Source of the DNA: CAZSDP01 sp964605665
GTDB lineage: Bacteria; Planctomycetota; UBA8108; UBA1146
Direction of reading: 5' to 3'
DNA: 64,000 nt
Assembly: GCA_964605665.1 (NCBI GenBank)
Contig: CAZSDP010000021.1
Location: forward strand, 1-64,000
Shown: positions 34,352 to 44,016 of the stretch, one piece after another
Layout of the letters: every line of letters begins with the position of its first letter
Numbering within the stretch: position 1 is the first letter of the stretch
Translations under genes and position numbers: made by a program
The notes under the pieces: model-generated
Told to the model about the DNA's origin: nothing
Databases searched by the model: none
Seen by the model: only the letters and a program-made list of their open reading frames with translations

Positions 34352-36398
34352 TTCTCAGCGGTTTGAAGAAGAATTCTGTCTTGCTGGGCAGCGAGGTCTC
34401 TCGACCGGTCATTTGAAAACTCGCCGCCGAAGAAGTCCCCGTTCGCTTCTCGCGATCGGTCTGCTGGCTCTATTCTCACTCACGAGCGTTGACGGTCCAG
34501 TTCAGGCCCAAGCAATATCAGACGCCAGCGCAGAAGTCTTTGAATTCGATGGACTGACAGCGTCGGTGGAAGAGCTCTACCAAAAGAAGCTCGGAGGTTC
34601 TTGGTGTACCCTTCGCGTCACCGTCAAAAATACTGGTACGGAACGAGTAGAGCCAACTGTCGAAGTGCAGACGAAGGTCGATGGGCGCTTTCAACGATCG
34701 GTCTTCTGGTCGACCGTGGTGTCACCCCCTTCTGAGGAAGGGGGTGTCTCTGAGCGGAGCCAGCTGATCCCGTGTTGGGCTTGGCAGGAGTATTCAGGCC
34801 AGTTGATGGAGTTTACCCTCCGCATTCTCGTTGATGGCCGAGCTCTACCCGAGGTCGAGGAGGACCCGCGAGTTACAAGAAAACGATTTTTGAATTCCGC
34901 GGGACGCCAGGTTTCTGGGGGGGCGGCTCCTTGGCGGATTCCGAAGTCTTTTGGAGTTCTAGTCGTTCGAACAACAGAGAGTGAAGAACCGACTGGTTGG
35001 CGCACTGCTCTTCGCGAAGAGTTGCGGCAGAGTGAAAATATGCCCACGATCGAGATGAACTTTCGGGAGGCCTCGATCGATCAATTGCCGACGCGCGTGG
35101 AGGCTTATGAGTCGATCGATCGGGTTTTCTTGATCGGAGTGGAGCCGCATCAACTGGTCAATGCCCAGCGCATGGCTCTGGTTGCTGCGGTCAAGCTAGG
35201 CCTTCGGGTTTGGGTCATTCCCGGATTTGCTGGAGAGGGGAACTCCTGGATCGCGGGAGATTCCGAGCCTAGATTCCGAGCGCAAACAGTGTCTGACTCT
35301 TCAGGAGGACGACAGACCTTTTTTCTCGCAAATCCACTGGAGAGTGATCCAGGTGAACCGGGGGATCTGATCGTCGATCACGGGGGTCAGCAGATTCCCG
35401 GCTCATATTGTTATCGCGACGGTGTTGGCGCCTGGCTGCGGGCGACGTCATCGGTTGGACCTTGGTCGTTTTCAGAGTCTTTTCGGGAGATTTGGCCCCA
35501 GAAGATCAATGAGCACTTCGATAGCGTGGTCCGAGGAGATAACAGCGGATTTCTTTCGGCGATCGATGATCGATACCGTCGAAATGTTGGCGCTTGGACA
35601 ATTCTCATACTCATCTTTCTATACATTGTGGTCGCCGGGCCTGGTCTCTTTCTCTTCCTGAAGCGGAAGGGGAAGCTGCCATGGATGCTCTGGTTGCAGC
35701 CTCTGGTGGTCGTGCTGTTCGTTCTGGCCACTGCGGCGATCGGGATGGTCGAATTTGGAGTCACTGTTCGACAACATCAGACGTACTTTTTCTTCCAAGA
35801 AGAGGGTGAAGACGGTGCGGTTGTCGTGGATTTGAAGAGTTTCTACTCTCCGACATCGGTGAATCGCGATGTTGAAGTGGACTCTGGATTCACCTTGCCG
35901 ATTCCGCGACCGAGTGCTGTCCGCCAGAAACCACTTCGATGGTCGATCGACCCAGTCAGCCCTGAGCTGATCGGGTTCAGAACTCAAACCTGGAGTTTGA
36001 ACCACTTTTCATCAAGGCGTGGCGTGAATCTTGGCAAGGTGGAGATTCATGTAGACCAAGACAAGACCCCCATCGTCGTCAATGGTCTTCCATGCTCCCT
36101 AGAATTCGCGACTCTAATTCGGCCGTCCAGTTGGTCACCTAGTAGCCGAATGGCACGTCAAGTAGCACCTGGTACACATGCCACACTAAGTCTGAATCGC
36201 ATGCTGGAAGATCGCTGGGAGATGGACCTTTATCGACGGGTTAGAGGCTCGCTCGAGAATCAGTGGAGGAGATCGGACTTCTATCCAATCGCGTTCGCTG
36301 AACTGAGAGTGAGCGAATTGCCCACAGAATTCCTCGAAAGATCTTCGGACGACTGCAGAGCTTTCCTGGTGCTCTTGAGAAGGAAGACTTCACCGTGA
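34344..36398 (+). CDS. Large exported membrane protein of an ABC-2 gene cluster
   Basis: 684 residues from a GTG at 34344 overlapping the recR stop by 8 bp, with AGGGAAGA upstream; an earlier GTG at 34317 is possible. The signal or anchor spans about 35-56 (ending PVQAQA). The following extracytoplasmic region of about 360 residues has an NTG-type beta start (LRVTVKNTGTERVEP). Two membrane helices follow near residues 420-440 and 455-478, then a second beta-rich region of about 200 residues. It overlaps the ABC ATPase by GTGA, so it forms one unit with the ATPase and permease. The layout resembles the auxiliary membrane proteins of gliding-type or ABC-2 exporters. No enzymatic motif is seen and the function is unknown. 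Confidence 0.75.
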   Translation: MIDSQRFEEEFCLAGQRGLSTGHLKTRRRRSPRSLLAIGLLALFSLTSVDGPVQAQAISDASAEVFEFDGLTASVEELYQKKLGGSWCTLRVTVKNTGTERVEPTVEVQTKVDGRFQRSVFWSTVVSPPSEEGGVSERSQLIPCWAWQEYSGQLMEFTLRILVDGRALPEVEEDPRVTRKRFLNSAGRQVSGGAAPWRIPKSFGVLVVRTTESEEPTGWRTALREELRQSENMPTIEMNFREASIDQLPTRVEAYESIDRVFLIGVEPHQLVNAQRMALVAAVKLGLRVWVIPGFAGEGNSWIAGDSEPRFRAQTVSDSSGGRQTFFLANPLESDPGEPGDLIVDHGGQQIPGSYCYRDGVGAWLRATSSVGPWSFSESFREIWPQKINEHFDSVVRGDNSGFLSAIDDRYRRNVGAWTILILIFLYIVVAGPGLFLFLKRKGKLPWMLWLQPLVVVLFVLATAAIGMVEFGVTVRQHQTYFFFQEEGEDGAVVVDLKSFYSPTSVNRDVEVDSGFTLPIPRPSAVRQKPLRWSIDPVSPELIGFRTQTWSLNHFSSRRGVNLGKVEIHVDQDKTPIVVNGLPCSLEFATLIRPSSWSPSSRMARQVAPGTHATLSLNRMLEDRWEMDLYRRVRGSLENQWRRSDFYPIAFAELRVSELPTEFLERSSDDCRAFLVLLRRKTSP

Positions 36399-37342
36399 GT
36401 ACTTCCGATCCAATCCTAAAGGTTTCGAATCTGCAGATGCGATACGGATCGAAGGAGGTCTTGAAGGGGATCTCGTTTGAAGTCCCGCGTGGCGAAATCT
36501 TCGGGTTTATCGGGCCGAACGGAGCGGGAAAGACCACGACGATTCGGATTTTGGCGACACTTCTGATGCCCACTGGGGGAGATGTCTGGATCGCTGGAGA
36601 CCATGTCCTCTGTGATCCGCAAGAGGTCCGCCGAAAGATTGGCTACATGCCAGATCATGTCGGGGTTTACCCAGGTCTCACCGTTTATGAATATCTCTAC
36701 TTCTTTGCTTCTGCGTATCGAGTTCCCCGAAGAATCCGGTCTACGATTCTTACCGATGTGATCGATCTCACAGACCTTGGCGATCTTGTGAGCACCCAAG
36801 TCCACGTCCTCTCGAAAGGTATGCGTCAACGGCTTTGCCTCGCCCAAACGTTGATACATGATCCGGATATCTTGCTCTTGGATGAGCCAGCATCCGGTCT
36901 CGATCCGCGGGCACGGATTGAGTTTCGAGCACTACTGAGAGAACTGCGTCGTTTGGGAAAGACGATACTGTTATCGAGCCACATTCTGAAAGAACTGTCA
37001 GAGCTTTGTGACTCTGTAGGGATCATTGAAAGTGGAAGTCTGGTCGCAGATGGGAGCGTGAGCCAGATACTCGATGATGTTCGATCGACGAAGTCGACTT
37101 ACGAAGTCGAGCTCCACGAGAGCTACCCACACACTTTGGAAACAGTGCTGGCCGTTTCCGGCGTCGAAACTGCCACTCTCGAGGAGCAAACATTGCGCTT
37201 CTCCTGGAAAGAAGAAGATCGCGAGATCTATCGAGTCTTCGCTGCCCTTTGCGAGCGAAAGATTGCGTTCAATGCAGTCAGGCGACAGGAAGATGACCTC
37301 GAGAGCCTATTCATGAAATTGACGCGAGGGGAGGTTTCATGA
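36395..37342 (+). CDS. ABC-2 type transporter ATP-binding protein
   Basis: 315 residues with GTG start overlapping the preceding stop (GTGA). Motifs are Walker A GPNGAGKTTT (about 42-51), Q-loop YMPDHVG, signature LSKGMRQRL (a G-G to K-G variant common in ABC-2 and CcmA-like ATPases), Walker B ILLLDEPASGLDP, and switch SSHILKEL. The C-terminal extension of about 80 residues is typical of exporters of the NatA/DrrA type. It energises the permease encoded next, whose start overlaps by ATGA. Confidence 0.94.
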   Translation: MSTSDPILKVSNLQMRYGSKEVLKGISFEVPRGEIFGFIGPNGAGKTTTIRILATLLMPTGGDVWIAGDHVLCDPQEVRRKIGYMPDHVGVYPGLTVYEYLYFFASAYRVPRRIRSTILTDVIDLTDLGDLVSTQVHVLSKGMRQRLCLAQTLIHDPDILLLDEPASGLDPRARIEFRALLRELRRLGKTILLSSHILKELSELCDSVGIIESGSLVADGSVSQILDDVRSTKSTYEVELHESYPHTLETVLAVSGVETATLEEQTLRFSWKEEDREIYRVFAALCERKIAFNAVRRQEDDLESLFMKLTRGEVS

Positions 37343-39096
37343 TCACTGCAACCCAGGCGCCGTGGTGGGCTCGGATTCCTCTGCTCGGAAATCTCGGTGC
37401 ACCAATTTTACGTAAAGAGGTTCTTTCCCTTGTCCGCAGTCCTCGTTGGTGCATCGCCCAGTTTTTGTATCTGTTGATCGCTGCCATCACAGTGGCGACG
37501 TTTTATGTGGGGGAGAGTGGCCGTACTCCGCCGGAAGTCTTTGGTACTCGTCTGGTCACAGTTTTCTTTTGTCTGCAAATTTTCTTACTCGGTTTGATTT
37601 TCCCCGGCCGGGGGGCGCTCTCAATTTGTTCTGAAAGAGGAGAGCGCAGTTTTGATTTGCTGATTGTCAGCGATTTGCATCCTGCAGAAATCGTATGGGG
37701 AAAGTTCCTCGGAGTGTTGGGGTCGGCGGTTTATTTCCTCATCTCAACACTGCCAACCTTGGGCATTTGTATGTTTTTCGGTGGTTACTCGCCGATATCA
37801 CTTCTCGCCGATTACTTTTTCCTGTTGCTGCTGGTCGCGTGCATTGGCAGTTGGAGTGTGTTTGTCAGTTCGCTGTTCAAAAGCAACTTGTTTCCGATCA
37901 TCGGATCATTTCTCTTTTCGATCCCGTTTTGCATGACGGCATTTGGTCTGTACTTGACTTCCTCGCGGGACGGTCGCCCGGGAGTCTTGTCACTCCTCGA
38001 TTCAATATCGGGTTCAATGCTCGGGCCAGCAACGTGGGTCGGGTGGGGTCTTTTTTGGCTGTCTGGCGTGTTCATTTTTGTGTGTACCAATCTGGTCGCT
38101 GCGATCTGTGTCCTTTCTGGACCGGAGTCTAATCGAGGGGTGACTCTTCGGGTTACCTTGACGATTTTGGCATTCTTCGCACTCTCGAGCCTCTATTTGG
38201 CAATTTCAGTGTTGGTTCCAGTTGAGCGTCTCTCGGTACATGAACTGATGGCGGTTTTTCGACTACAAGTGTTGCTCTTCATGCCTTTGCTGGCGGTGAG
38301 TTTACTGGTGCTAGCAGGTTCAAGAGTGCTCACTCCACTTCGAGCCGTGAGAAGGGCAGCTCTAAACCCACGTCGTTGGCTCCTTTTGTGGCTTTTGGTC
38401 CCTGGAGGCGTTCGTGGCCTCCTCCTGGCGGTGATACTTCTACTGGCGTTCAGCTTTGGTATTCGGGAAGGCGTTCTTCAAATTCTTTCGCAGAATTTCT
38501 CAGTGGGATCTCCCGATTCTCATTGGGGTTCAGCTGAATGGCAGCGAAGCGCTATTGCTCAGTTTTGGGGGGCGTTCAACGCTTGGCTATTCTGCTATTT
38601 GGGAGTCGCATTCTTCTTTGCCGCGCTCGGATTTCGCACCTGGGTAAACTTGCTCTTATCCCTCAGTCTGGCAGTGCTGGTCATTTTACAGTCGAGCTAT
38701 CAGTTGGCTCTCTTCGAACAGGAAAAACGTATTGCGAGAGAATCTATGAGCATCGTGACGGAGCCGTTGATCCTCTCTCCAGTCGTTGCAATGGTTTCCA
38801 CTAGACCATCCGACGTCGATTACGTGGCGAAAGTTGAGTCGATCAGCAGGATCGGGATCAATGCCCACTGGATCGTAGGGCTTGTCCTTATTCTTGCTGG
38901 GATCTTAGTGATGAGGTTTCGCGGAAATCCGTTCCTCCGATTGCAAAGGCCTGGCTTTGAAGTTCTGTCGGTCAAAGGTGATCTACCGAGCTCAGGGGAT
39001 GGCTCCGGCAGTCGCGAACCTCTTGGCCAGCAAGGCGGAGGGAAAGACGCCGTCGAGGGGCCAGATTCAGGGGAGTCCAAAGACGGTCGTGAGTGA
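37339..39096 (+). CDS. ABC-2 type permease
   Basis: 585 residues with roughly 10-12 hydrophobic segments. The N-terminal LRKEVLSLVRSPRW is the usual amphipathic entry of ABC-2 permeases. GRGALSICSERGERSFDLLIVSDLHPAEIVWGK is the conserved cytoplasmic coupling loop (residues about 92-124) in which an E(R/K) pair contacts the ATPase. A hydrophilic tail of about 45 residues rich in Gly, Ser and Asp ends the protein. The substrate is unknown. It forms a transport unit with the two upstream genes. Confidence 0.88.
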   Translation: MITATQAPWWARIPLLGNLGAPILRKEVLSLVRSPRWCIAQFLYLLIAAITVATFYVGESGRTPPEVFGTRLVTVFFCLQIFLLGLIFPGRGALSICSERGERSFDLLIVSDLHPAEIVWGKFLGVLGSAVYFLISTLPTLGICMFFGGYSPISLLADYFFLLLLVACIGSWSVFVSSLFKSNLFPIIGSFLFSIPFCMTAFGLYLTSSRDGRPGVLSLLDSISGSMLGPATWVGWGLFWLSGVFIFVCTNLVAAICVLSGPESNRGVTLRVTLTILAFFALSSLYLAISVLVPVERLSVHELMAVFRLQVLLFMPLLAVSLLVLAGSRVLTPLRAVRRAALNPRRWLLLWLLVPGGVRGLLLAVILLLAFSFGIREGVLQILSQNFSVGSPDSHWGSAEWQRSAIAQFWGAFNAWLFCYLGVAFFFAALGFRTWVNLLLSLSLAVLVILQSSYQLALFEQEKRIARESMSIVTEPLILSPVVAMVSTRPSDVDYVAKVESISRIGINAHWIVGLVLILAGILVMRFRGNPFLRLQRPGFEVLSVKGDLPSSGDGSGSREPLGQQGGGKDAVEGPDSGESKDGRE

Positions 39097-39359
39097 CTAA
39101 TCTCGCGATCTTGAACTCTCTTTGGGGAGCCGATTCGTATCGAGCAGATCTCTACGCCGGATTGTGCTGGCGCGTTTAGGATGACGAAAATAGGATGGCA
39201 GCGGTGGTGTTGTCAGTCCTCACAAGAGCGCCTCGACTCTACCCGACAACTCAGGATCTAGAATCGTCAGGTCTCGGGGAGTACCACCTTGAACGACCTG
39301 TACTGATTGTTGTCGTTGCATTTTTCAAGGTGGCCAGCAGAGTGAGAGGAGACCATTTC

Positions 39360-40319
39360 TTGTCTTCAACAAGATTCGTTTTCTTACGAGTGGTTGTGAT
39401 TGCACTCATATTCTTGCTGCTGCCAATCGGAGAAATCTGGGCGGATAAGATCTTCAAGAAGGATGGCACCGAAGTCGTTGGGAAAATCGTGGCGGAGGAG
39501 CCAGAGAGAGTCCTGATCGAGATTCAACTCGGTCGAATGACGGCGAAGCAGTGGGTCTTGAGAAAAGACATCTCCCGCATCGAGAGAGGCTTGACCCCTG
39601 GTGAAGAGTTTCAAGACCGCTTGAGTCGTCTCCAAGAGCATGACCTTCAGGGTTATCAACAGTTGGCTGCTTGGGCGAAGAAATCTGGCCTCGGTGAAGA
39701 AGAAAAATACGTTCGTTCTCTCCTTCCCAAAGTTGAGCGTGCTGCGCTGATGCACAAGCATCCAAGGACGTGGTGCAGGCCATGCTCTGCGACGGGGACA
39801 GTCTCTTGCGCCCCTTGCGAAGGTGACGGGGAGTCGCTGATTCCTTGCCAACGCTGCGCTGGGGCCGGTCATGAAAACTGTAAGATCTGTCGCGGTGTGG
39901 CGGGACTCAAAGTGAAGTGCCGAAAATGCGCAGGAGAAGGAAGTTATCAAAAGTTCGATCCTGCGAAAGGGCGGAAAGTCAAAACCACATGTGGCACCTG
40001 TCGCGGAAAGGGAGAGGCGGATTGTCCCTATTGCAAGGGAGATGGAGTCTTGGAGTGCCCTTCCTGCGAAGGATCTAAAGGAGAGTCTTCCACGTGTGAC
40101 TCCTGCCAGGGTAAACCTACCAACACCTGTTCAACCTGTGCTGGAAAGAAAATCCAACCGACCCCCGTATCTGCAGCAGAGCTCGCAGAGGAGAAGCGAC
40201 AGGCGAAAATTGCAAAGGCAAAGGAAGAGCTTCCGAAGAAGCCTGATGGATCAGGCAAGAAGACAGAGGAAGCGAAAGAAGAGCCGGTCATCAAGAGAAA
40301 CCCATTTGGTGGGGGATAA
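39360..40319 (+). CDS. Exported protein with DnaJ-type CxxCxGxG repeats and no J domain
   Basis: About 319 residues from a TTG at 39360 that has GAGGAG upstream and is followed directly by a signal peptide (ending GEIWA). The frame is open upstream to 39195, so longer forms are possible. After the signal comes the small beta domain (DKIFKKDGTEVVGKI) shared with the HEAT protein at 5861, then a helical region. Next is a cysteine-rich region with about nine CxxC pairs in DnaJ central-domain style (CRPCSATGTVSC, CQRCAGAGHENC, CGTCRGKGEADC, CPSCEGSKG). A Lys/Glu-rich tail ends the protein. It probably binds zinc and may act on unfolded exported proteins. No J domain is present. Confidence 0.8.
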   Translation: MSSTRFVFLRVVVIALIFLLLPIGEIWADKIFKKDGTEVVGKIVAEEPERVLIEIQLGRMTAKQWVLRKDISRIERGLTPGEEFQDRLSRLQEHDLQGYQQLAAWAKKSGLGEEEKYVRSLLPKVERAALMHKHPRTWCRPCSATGTVSCAPCEGDGESLIPCQRCAGAGHENCKICRGVAGLKVKCRKCAGEGSYQKFDPAKGRKVKTTCGTCRGKGEADCPYCKGDGVLECPSCEGSKGESSTCDSCQGKPTNTCSTCAGKKIQPTPVSAAELAEEKRQAKIAKAKEELPKKPDGSGKKTEEAKEEPVIKRNPFGGG

Positions 40320-40369
40320 AACCGCAGACAGATCACGCGTAGGGATCGACAACGAAAGCTGACAGTGCG

Positions 40370-40903
40370 CTATTCGTTGGTTGTATCGATGGTGACGAGT
40401 AGCTCTCCTGCTGCGACCGTTTGTTCTGGCTTTACTGCGAGCTTGGTGACTCGGCCAGCTTGAGGTGAGCGGATTTCGTTCTCCATCTTCATCGCTTCCA
40501 AGAGAAGCAGTGGAGTGTCGATCTCGACCTTGTCCCCTTCTTCGACCAAGATGCCTCGGACAATACCAGGCATCACCGACTTTATCTCATAGTGTCCGCC
40601 TGCTGAGGCGGAGTCGCCCAAGACCGATGTGAGAAGATCGATCTCGTCTTCGACCAAGAGTTCTACCGGCAGATCATTCAGGAGAAAACGCACCGGAGCC
40701 CCGGCCTGATTTCCCGGGAGGCTGGTCAACGTGTGGATCTCATCCCCGACGACGAGGCGGTAGACGCCCTCTTCGAGTTCCTTGACCCGAACGACATGCT
40801 GAGTTCCATCCCGAGGATCGGAGATCTTCCACTCACGGCCGAGTGGGCCCGACTGTACTTCGAAGGTGTTTTCCCAGCCGTCGCCTGAGACTTTGTACTT
40901 CAT
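40370..40903 (-). CDS. Biotin carboxyl carrier subunit of an acyl-CoA carboxylase
   Basis: 177 residues. The C-terminal biotinyl domain (about 105-175) has the canonical EAMKM with biotin acceptor Lys139, preceded by MPGIVRGILVEEGD and followed by SPQAGRVTKL. The N-terminal 100 residues form a beta-rich domain such as links carrier and carboxylase in propionyl-CoA carboxylases. Its start overlaps the stop of the biotin carboxylase gene by 4 bp. It is the last gene of the operon. Confidence 0.92.
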   Translation of the reverse strand: MKYKVSGDGWENTFEVQSGPLGREWKISDPRDGTQHVVRVKELEEGVYRLVVGDEIHTLTSLPGNQAGAPVRFLLNDLPVELLVEDEIDLLTSVLGDSASAGGHYEIKSVMPGIVRGILVEEGDKVEIDTPLLLLEAMKMENEIRSPQAGRVTKLAVKPEQTVAAGELLVTIDTTNE

Positions 40904-42429
40904 GGTCGGGCCCTCCGTCCGGTTCCTTCTAAGCGACCGACACGTCCCCAGGCTCCTCCGTCTGCCGGTGGGCTTTCGCCAACTGCTTTCGAGGCCCCCA
41001 TGCGGCCGCGAGCGATAATCGCTGCGAGCTGCTCGAGCATGGGAGGTTCAGACGTGGGGAGTTCAGGACGATCGAGCCACTCTTCGAGCGTTCCGGTATG
41101 AAAATCACCCTGACGGAAAAATTCACTTCGGCAGATCTCGATTCCGAGAGGAACTGTGGTGTGAATGCCTCCGATTCGAATCCGACTGAGTAGGGTGCTC
41201 AGCCGATCGATGGCTTGACTTCTCGTCGGTCCCCAGGCGATCGCCTTTGCCAGCATCGGGTCGTACCAAGGGGTGATCTCCTGTCCCTCACGGAGGCAGG
41301 CATCGATTCTTCCAAATGGAGAGTGGGGAAGACGGAGCGCTCGCACCAGTCCGGTCGATGGTCGGAAGCCACGATACGGATCCTCCGCGTAGATGCGAAA
41401 CTCGATAGAGGAACCGCGGCGTGATGGTTCTTCGATACTCTCCAGGCTCTTTCCATTGCCGATGGCAATTTGCTCCGCAACGAGATCGAGTCCGGTGACT
41501 TGCTCGGTGACGGGATGTTCCACCTGCAGGCGAGTGTTCATCTCGAGGAAGAAGAATTCATCTTGAGTCTCATCGAAGAGGAACTCAAAGGTTCCGGCGC
41601 CGCGATAGTTGAGAGCTCGAACTCCCGCGAGTGCGGCATGACGCATCTTGGCCCGGACCGTGTCGTTGATGACTGGAGAGGGGGTCTCTTCCACGAGCTT
41701 TTGGTGGTTTCGCTGAATGGAGCACTCTCGTTCTCCTAGGAAGAGGCCATTGCCTTGCCCATCGCCAAGCACTTGAACTTCCACGTGCCGGGAGGGATGG
41801 ACGAATCTCTCCAGGTAGACGCGTGAGTCACCGAAAGCGGCTCCTGCTTCTCGCGTTGTTCTCGCGTAGGCGCTCGCGAGCTCTTCCGGTGATTCGACGA
41901 GGCGAATTCCCTTCCCGCCGCCACCGCCTGCGGCTTTAAGGAGCAAGGGGTATCCGACTTTTTCTGCGGCTTCCGTGATTTCCGACTCGGAGACGGGCCC
42001 ATCCGTTCCCGGTATGACAGGAACCCCAGCAACGGTCATCCTCTCGCGAGCTTCAACCTTGTCACCCATTCTGGCGATTTGTTCTGGAGTTGGGCCGAGG
42101 AAGCAGATGCCAGCGGACTCGACTTCGCCAGCAAACGCCGAATTTTCGGAGAGAAATCCATAACCCGGATGAATTGCGTCAGCTCCGGTGCTGCGTGCAG
42201 CATCGATGATCGCATCCACACGTAGATAGGATTCGGTCGCAGGAGGAGGACCTAGTCGCACCGAATGGTCTGCGGCGAACCGGTGAGGCGATGCAACATC
42301 TGCATCTGAATACACCGACACGGTGGCAAGACCGAGTTCTCTGCAGGTATGAAATACCCGAATTGCGATCTCTCCGCGATTTGCGACGAGTACTTTTTTG
42401 ATCGGTTTCTTGTTCACGCGGATCCTCAC
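40900..42429 (-). CDS. Biotin carboxylase subunit, probably of propionyl-CoA carboxylase
   Basis: ATP-dependent carboxylation of carrier-bound biotin. 509 residues. Visible are KVLVANRGEIAIRVFHTCRELG, IHPGYGFLSEN, the ATP-binding Gly-rich KAAGGGGGKGIR, EMNTRLQVEHPVTE and a C-terminal lid. The family alone does not distinguish acetyl- from propionyl-CoA carboxylase. The surrounding mutase and epimerase genes point to propionyl-CoA. The C-terminal 40 residues are a short hydrophilic extension. It begins 39 bp after the carboxyltransferase gene. Confidence 0.93.
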   Translation of the reverse strand: MRIRVNKKPIKKVLVANRGEIAIRVFHTCRELGLATVSVYSDADVASPHRFAADHSVRLGPPPATESYLRVDAIIDAARSTGADAIHPGYGFLSENSAFAGEVESAGICFLGPTPEQIARMGDKVEARERMTVAGVPVIPGTDGPVSESEITEAAEKVGYPLLLKAAGGGGGKGIRLVESPEELASAYARTTREAGAAFGDSRVYLERFVHPSRHVEVQVLGDGQGNGLFLGERECSIQRNHQKLVEETPSPVINDTVRAKMRHAALAGVRALNYRGAGTFEFLFDETQDEFFFLEMNTRLQVEHPVTEQVTGLDLVAEQIAIGNGKSLESIEEPSRRGSSIEFRIYAEDPYRGFRPSTGLVRALRLPHSPFGRIDACLREGQEITPWYDPMLAKAIAWGPTRSQAIDRLSTLLSRIRIGGIHTTVPLGIEICRSEFFRQGDFHTGTLEEWLDRPELPTSEPPMLEQLAAIIARGRMGASKAVGESPPADGGAWGRVGRLEGTGRRARP

Positions 42430-42468
42430 GTTGGGCAGTCAATGTGCCGATCGATATGCTGAATCAAA

Positions 42469-44016
42469 TCACAAAGGAATGTTTCCATGCTTCTTGGCCG
42501 GGTTGTGGTCACGCTTCCCCGCGAGAAGGCGTAAGCCTTCGATGAGACGGGCGCGAGTTTCCGGCTCCTCGATCACCGCATCGATGTAACCTCGTTCTGC
42601 TGCAGTGAACGGGTTCGCAAAGAGCTGTTCGTATTCTTCGGTGCGGGCGTGTGCCGTCGCTTCAGGATCTTCCGCATCACTGATCTCACGGCGGAAGATG
42701 ATTTCAACGGCTCCCTTTGCGCCCATGACGGCGATCTCGGCTGAGGGCCAAGCGAGGTTGAGGTCTCCGCGGATGTGTTTGGAGCTCATGACGTCATAGG
42801 CGCCGCCGTAGGCCTTTCGCGTGATCACCGTTAGCTTCGGCACGGTTGCTTCACAGTAGGCGTAGAGAAGCTTGGCTCCATGGCGAATGATCCCGTTCCA
42901 TTCCTGATCGGTACCAGGAAGGAAGCCGGGAACATCGACGAAGGAAACGATCGGAATGTTGAAACAATCGAGGAAGCGTACGAATCGTGCGGCTTTAGAA
43001 CTCGCTGCAATGTCCAGGCAACCGGCGAGAACCGATGGTTGGTTGGCGACGATTCCTACTGATTGACCTCCGAGTCGGGCAAACGCGGTCAATATATTCT
43101 GTGCGCCATGAGCCCCGACCTCCAGGAGTGAGTCGCGATCGACGACTCGGCGCAGCACTTCCCGCATGTCATACGGTTTGTCCCGTTCTTGCGGAATAAC
43201 CGACTTCAACTCAGCATCGGCACGATCGACGGGATCCTCACATGGAATCTGGGGGGGGGATTCGAGGTTGTTCGCCGGTAGGTATGAGAACAACTGCCGA
43301 ATCTGCTCCAAGCATTGGCGATCATTGGGACAGAGGAAGTGAGCAACGCCACTCTTCGAATTATGAGTGAGTGCGCCTCCGAGCTCTTCCTGAGTTACTT
43401 CTTCATGTGTGACGGTCTTTACCACATTGGGACCGGTCACAAACATGTAGCTCGTTCCATCGACCATGAAAACGAAGTCTGTGATTGCGGGTGAGTAAAC
43501 AGCTCCGCCCGCGCAAGGGCCCAAGATCGCGGAGATTTGTGGAATGACCCCAGAAGCGAGCGTGTTGCGGAGGAAGATGTCCGCATAGCCCCCCAAGCTG
43601 GCGACCCCCTCCTGGATTCGGGCGCCGCCAGAGTCATTGAGACCGATGACGGGATGGCCCGACTTGACGGCCATGTCCATGACCTTGCAAATCTTGGCCG
43701 CATTCGTGGCTGAGAGACTGCCCCCCTCTACGGTGAAGTCTTGGCTGAACAGAAAGACTCGTCGACCTTCGATTTCACCCCAACCAGTGATGACTCCATC
43801 CCCTGGAATTTGGCGATTCTCCATGCCGAAGTCTCTGCAGCGATGTTCCACCAATGCATCGAGCTCGTGGAATGTTCCTTCATCCAGCAACACGGTAATA
43901 CGCTCGCGAGCAGTGAGCTTACCCTTTTGGTGCTGACGTTCAATCCGCGCTTCGCCACCCCCAAGCCTTGCACGTTCTAAGCGCTCGCGGGCCTCGATTC
44001 GGTTTTGCTCCTTCAT
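42469..44016 (-). CDS. pccB: Acyl-CoA carboxyltransferase subunit (propionyl-CoA carboxylase beta)
   Basis: Transfers carboxyl from biotin to propionyl-CoA, giving (S)-methylmalonyl-CoA. The 515 residues fit PccB/MmdA. Characteristic are LTARERITVLLDEGTFHELD, the oxyanion GGARIQEGVASLGGY, ILGPCAGGAVYSPAITDF, VDVPGFLPGTDQE and the C-terminal RKAYGGAYDVM. The start overlaps the epimerase stop as ATGA. Confidence 0.95.
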   Translation of the reverse strand: MKEQNRIEARERLERARLGGGEARIERQHQKGKLTARERITVLLDEGTFHELDALVEHRCRDFGMENRQIPGDGVITGWGEIEGRRVFLFSQDFTVEGGSLSATNAAKICKVMDMAVKSGHPVIGLNDSGGARIQEGVASLGGYADIFLRNTLASGVIPQISAILGPCAGGAVYSPAITDFVFMVDGTSYMFVTGPNVVKTVTHEEVTQEELGGALTHNSKSGVAHFLCPNDRQCLEQIRQLFSYLPANNLESPPQIPCEDPVDRADAELKSVIPQERDKPYDMREVLRRVVDRDSLLEVGAHGAQNILTAFARLGGQSVGIVANQPSVLAGCLDIAASSKAARFVRFLDCFNIPIVSFVDVPGFLPGTDQEWNGIIRHGAKLLYAYCEATVPKLTVITRKAYGGAYDVMSSKHIRGDLNLAWPSAEIAVMGAKGAVEIIFRREISDAEDPEATAHARTEEYEQLFANPFTAAERGYIDAVIEEPETRARLIEGLRLLAGKRDHNPAKKHGNIPL

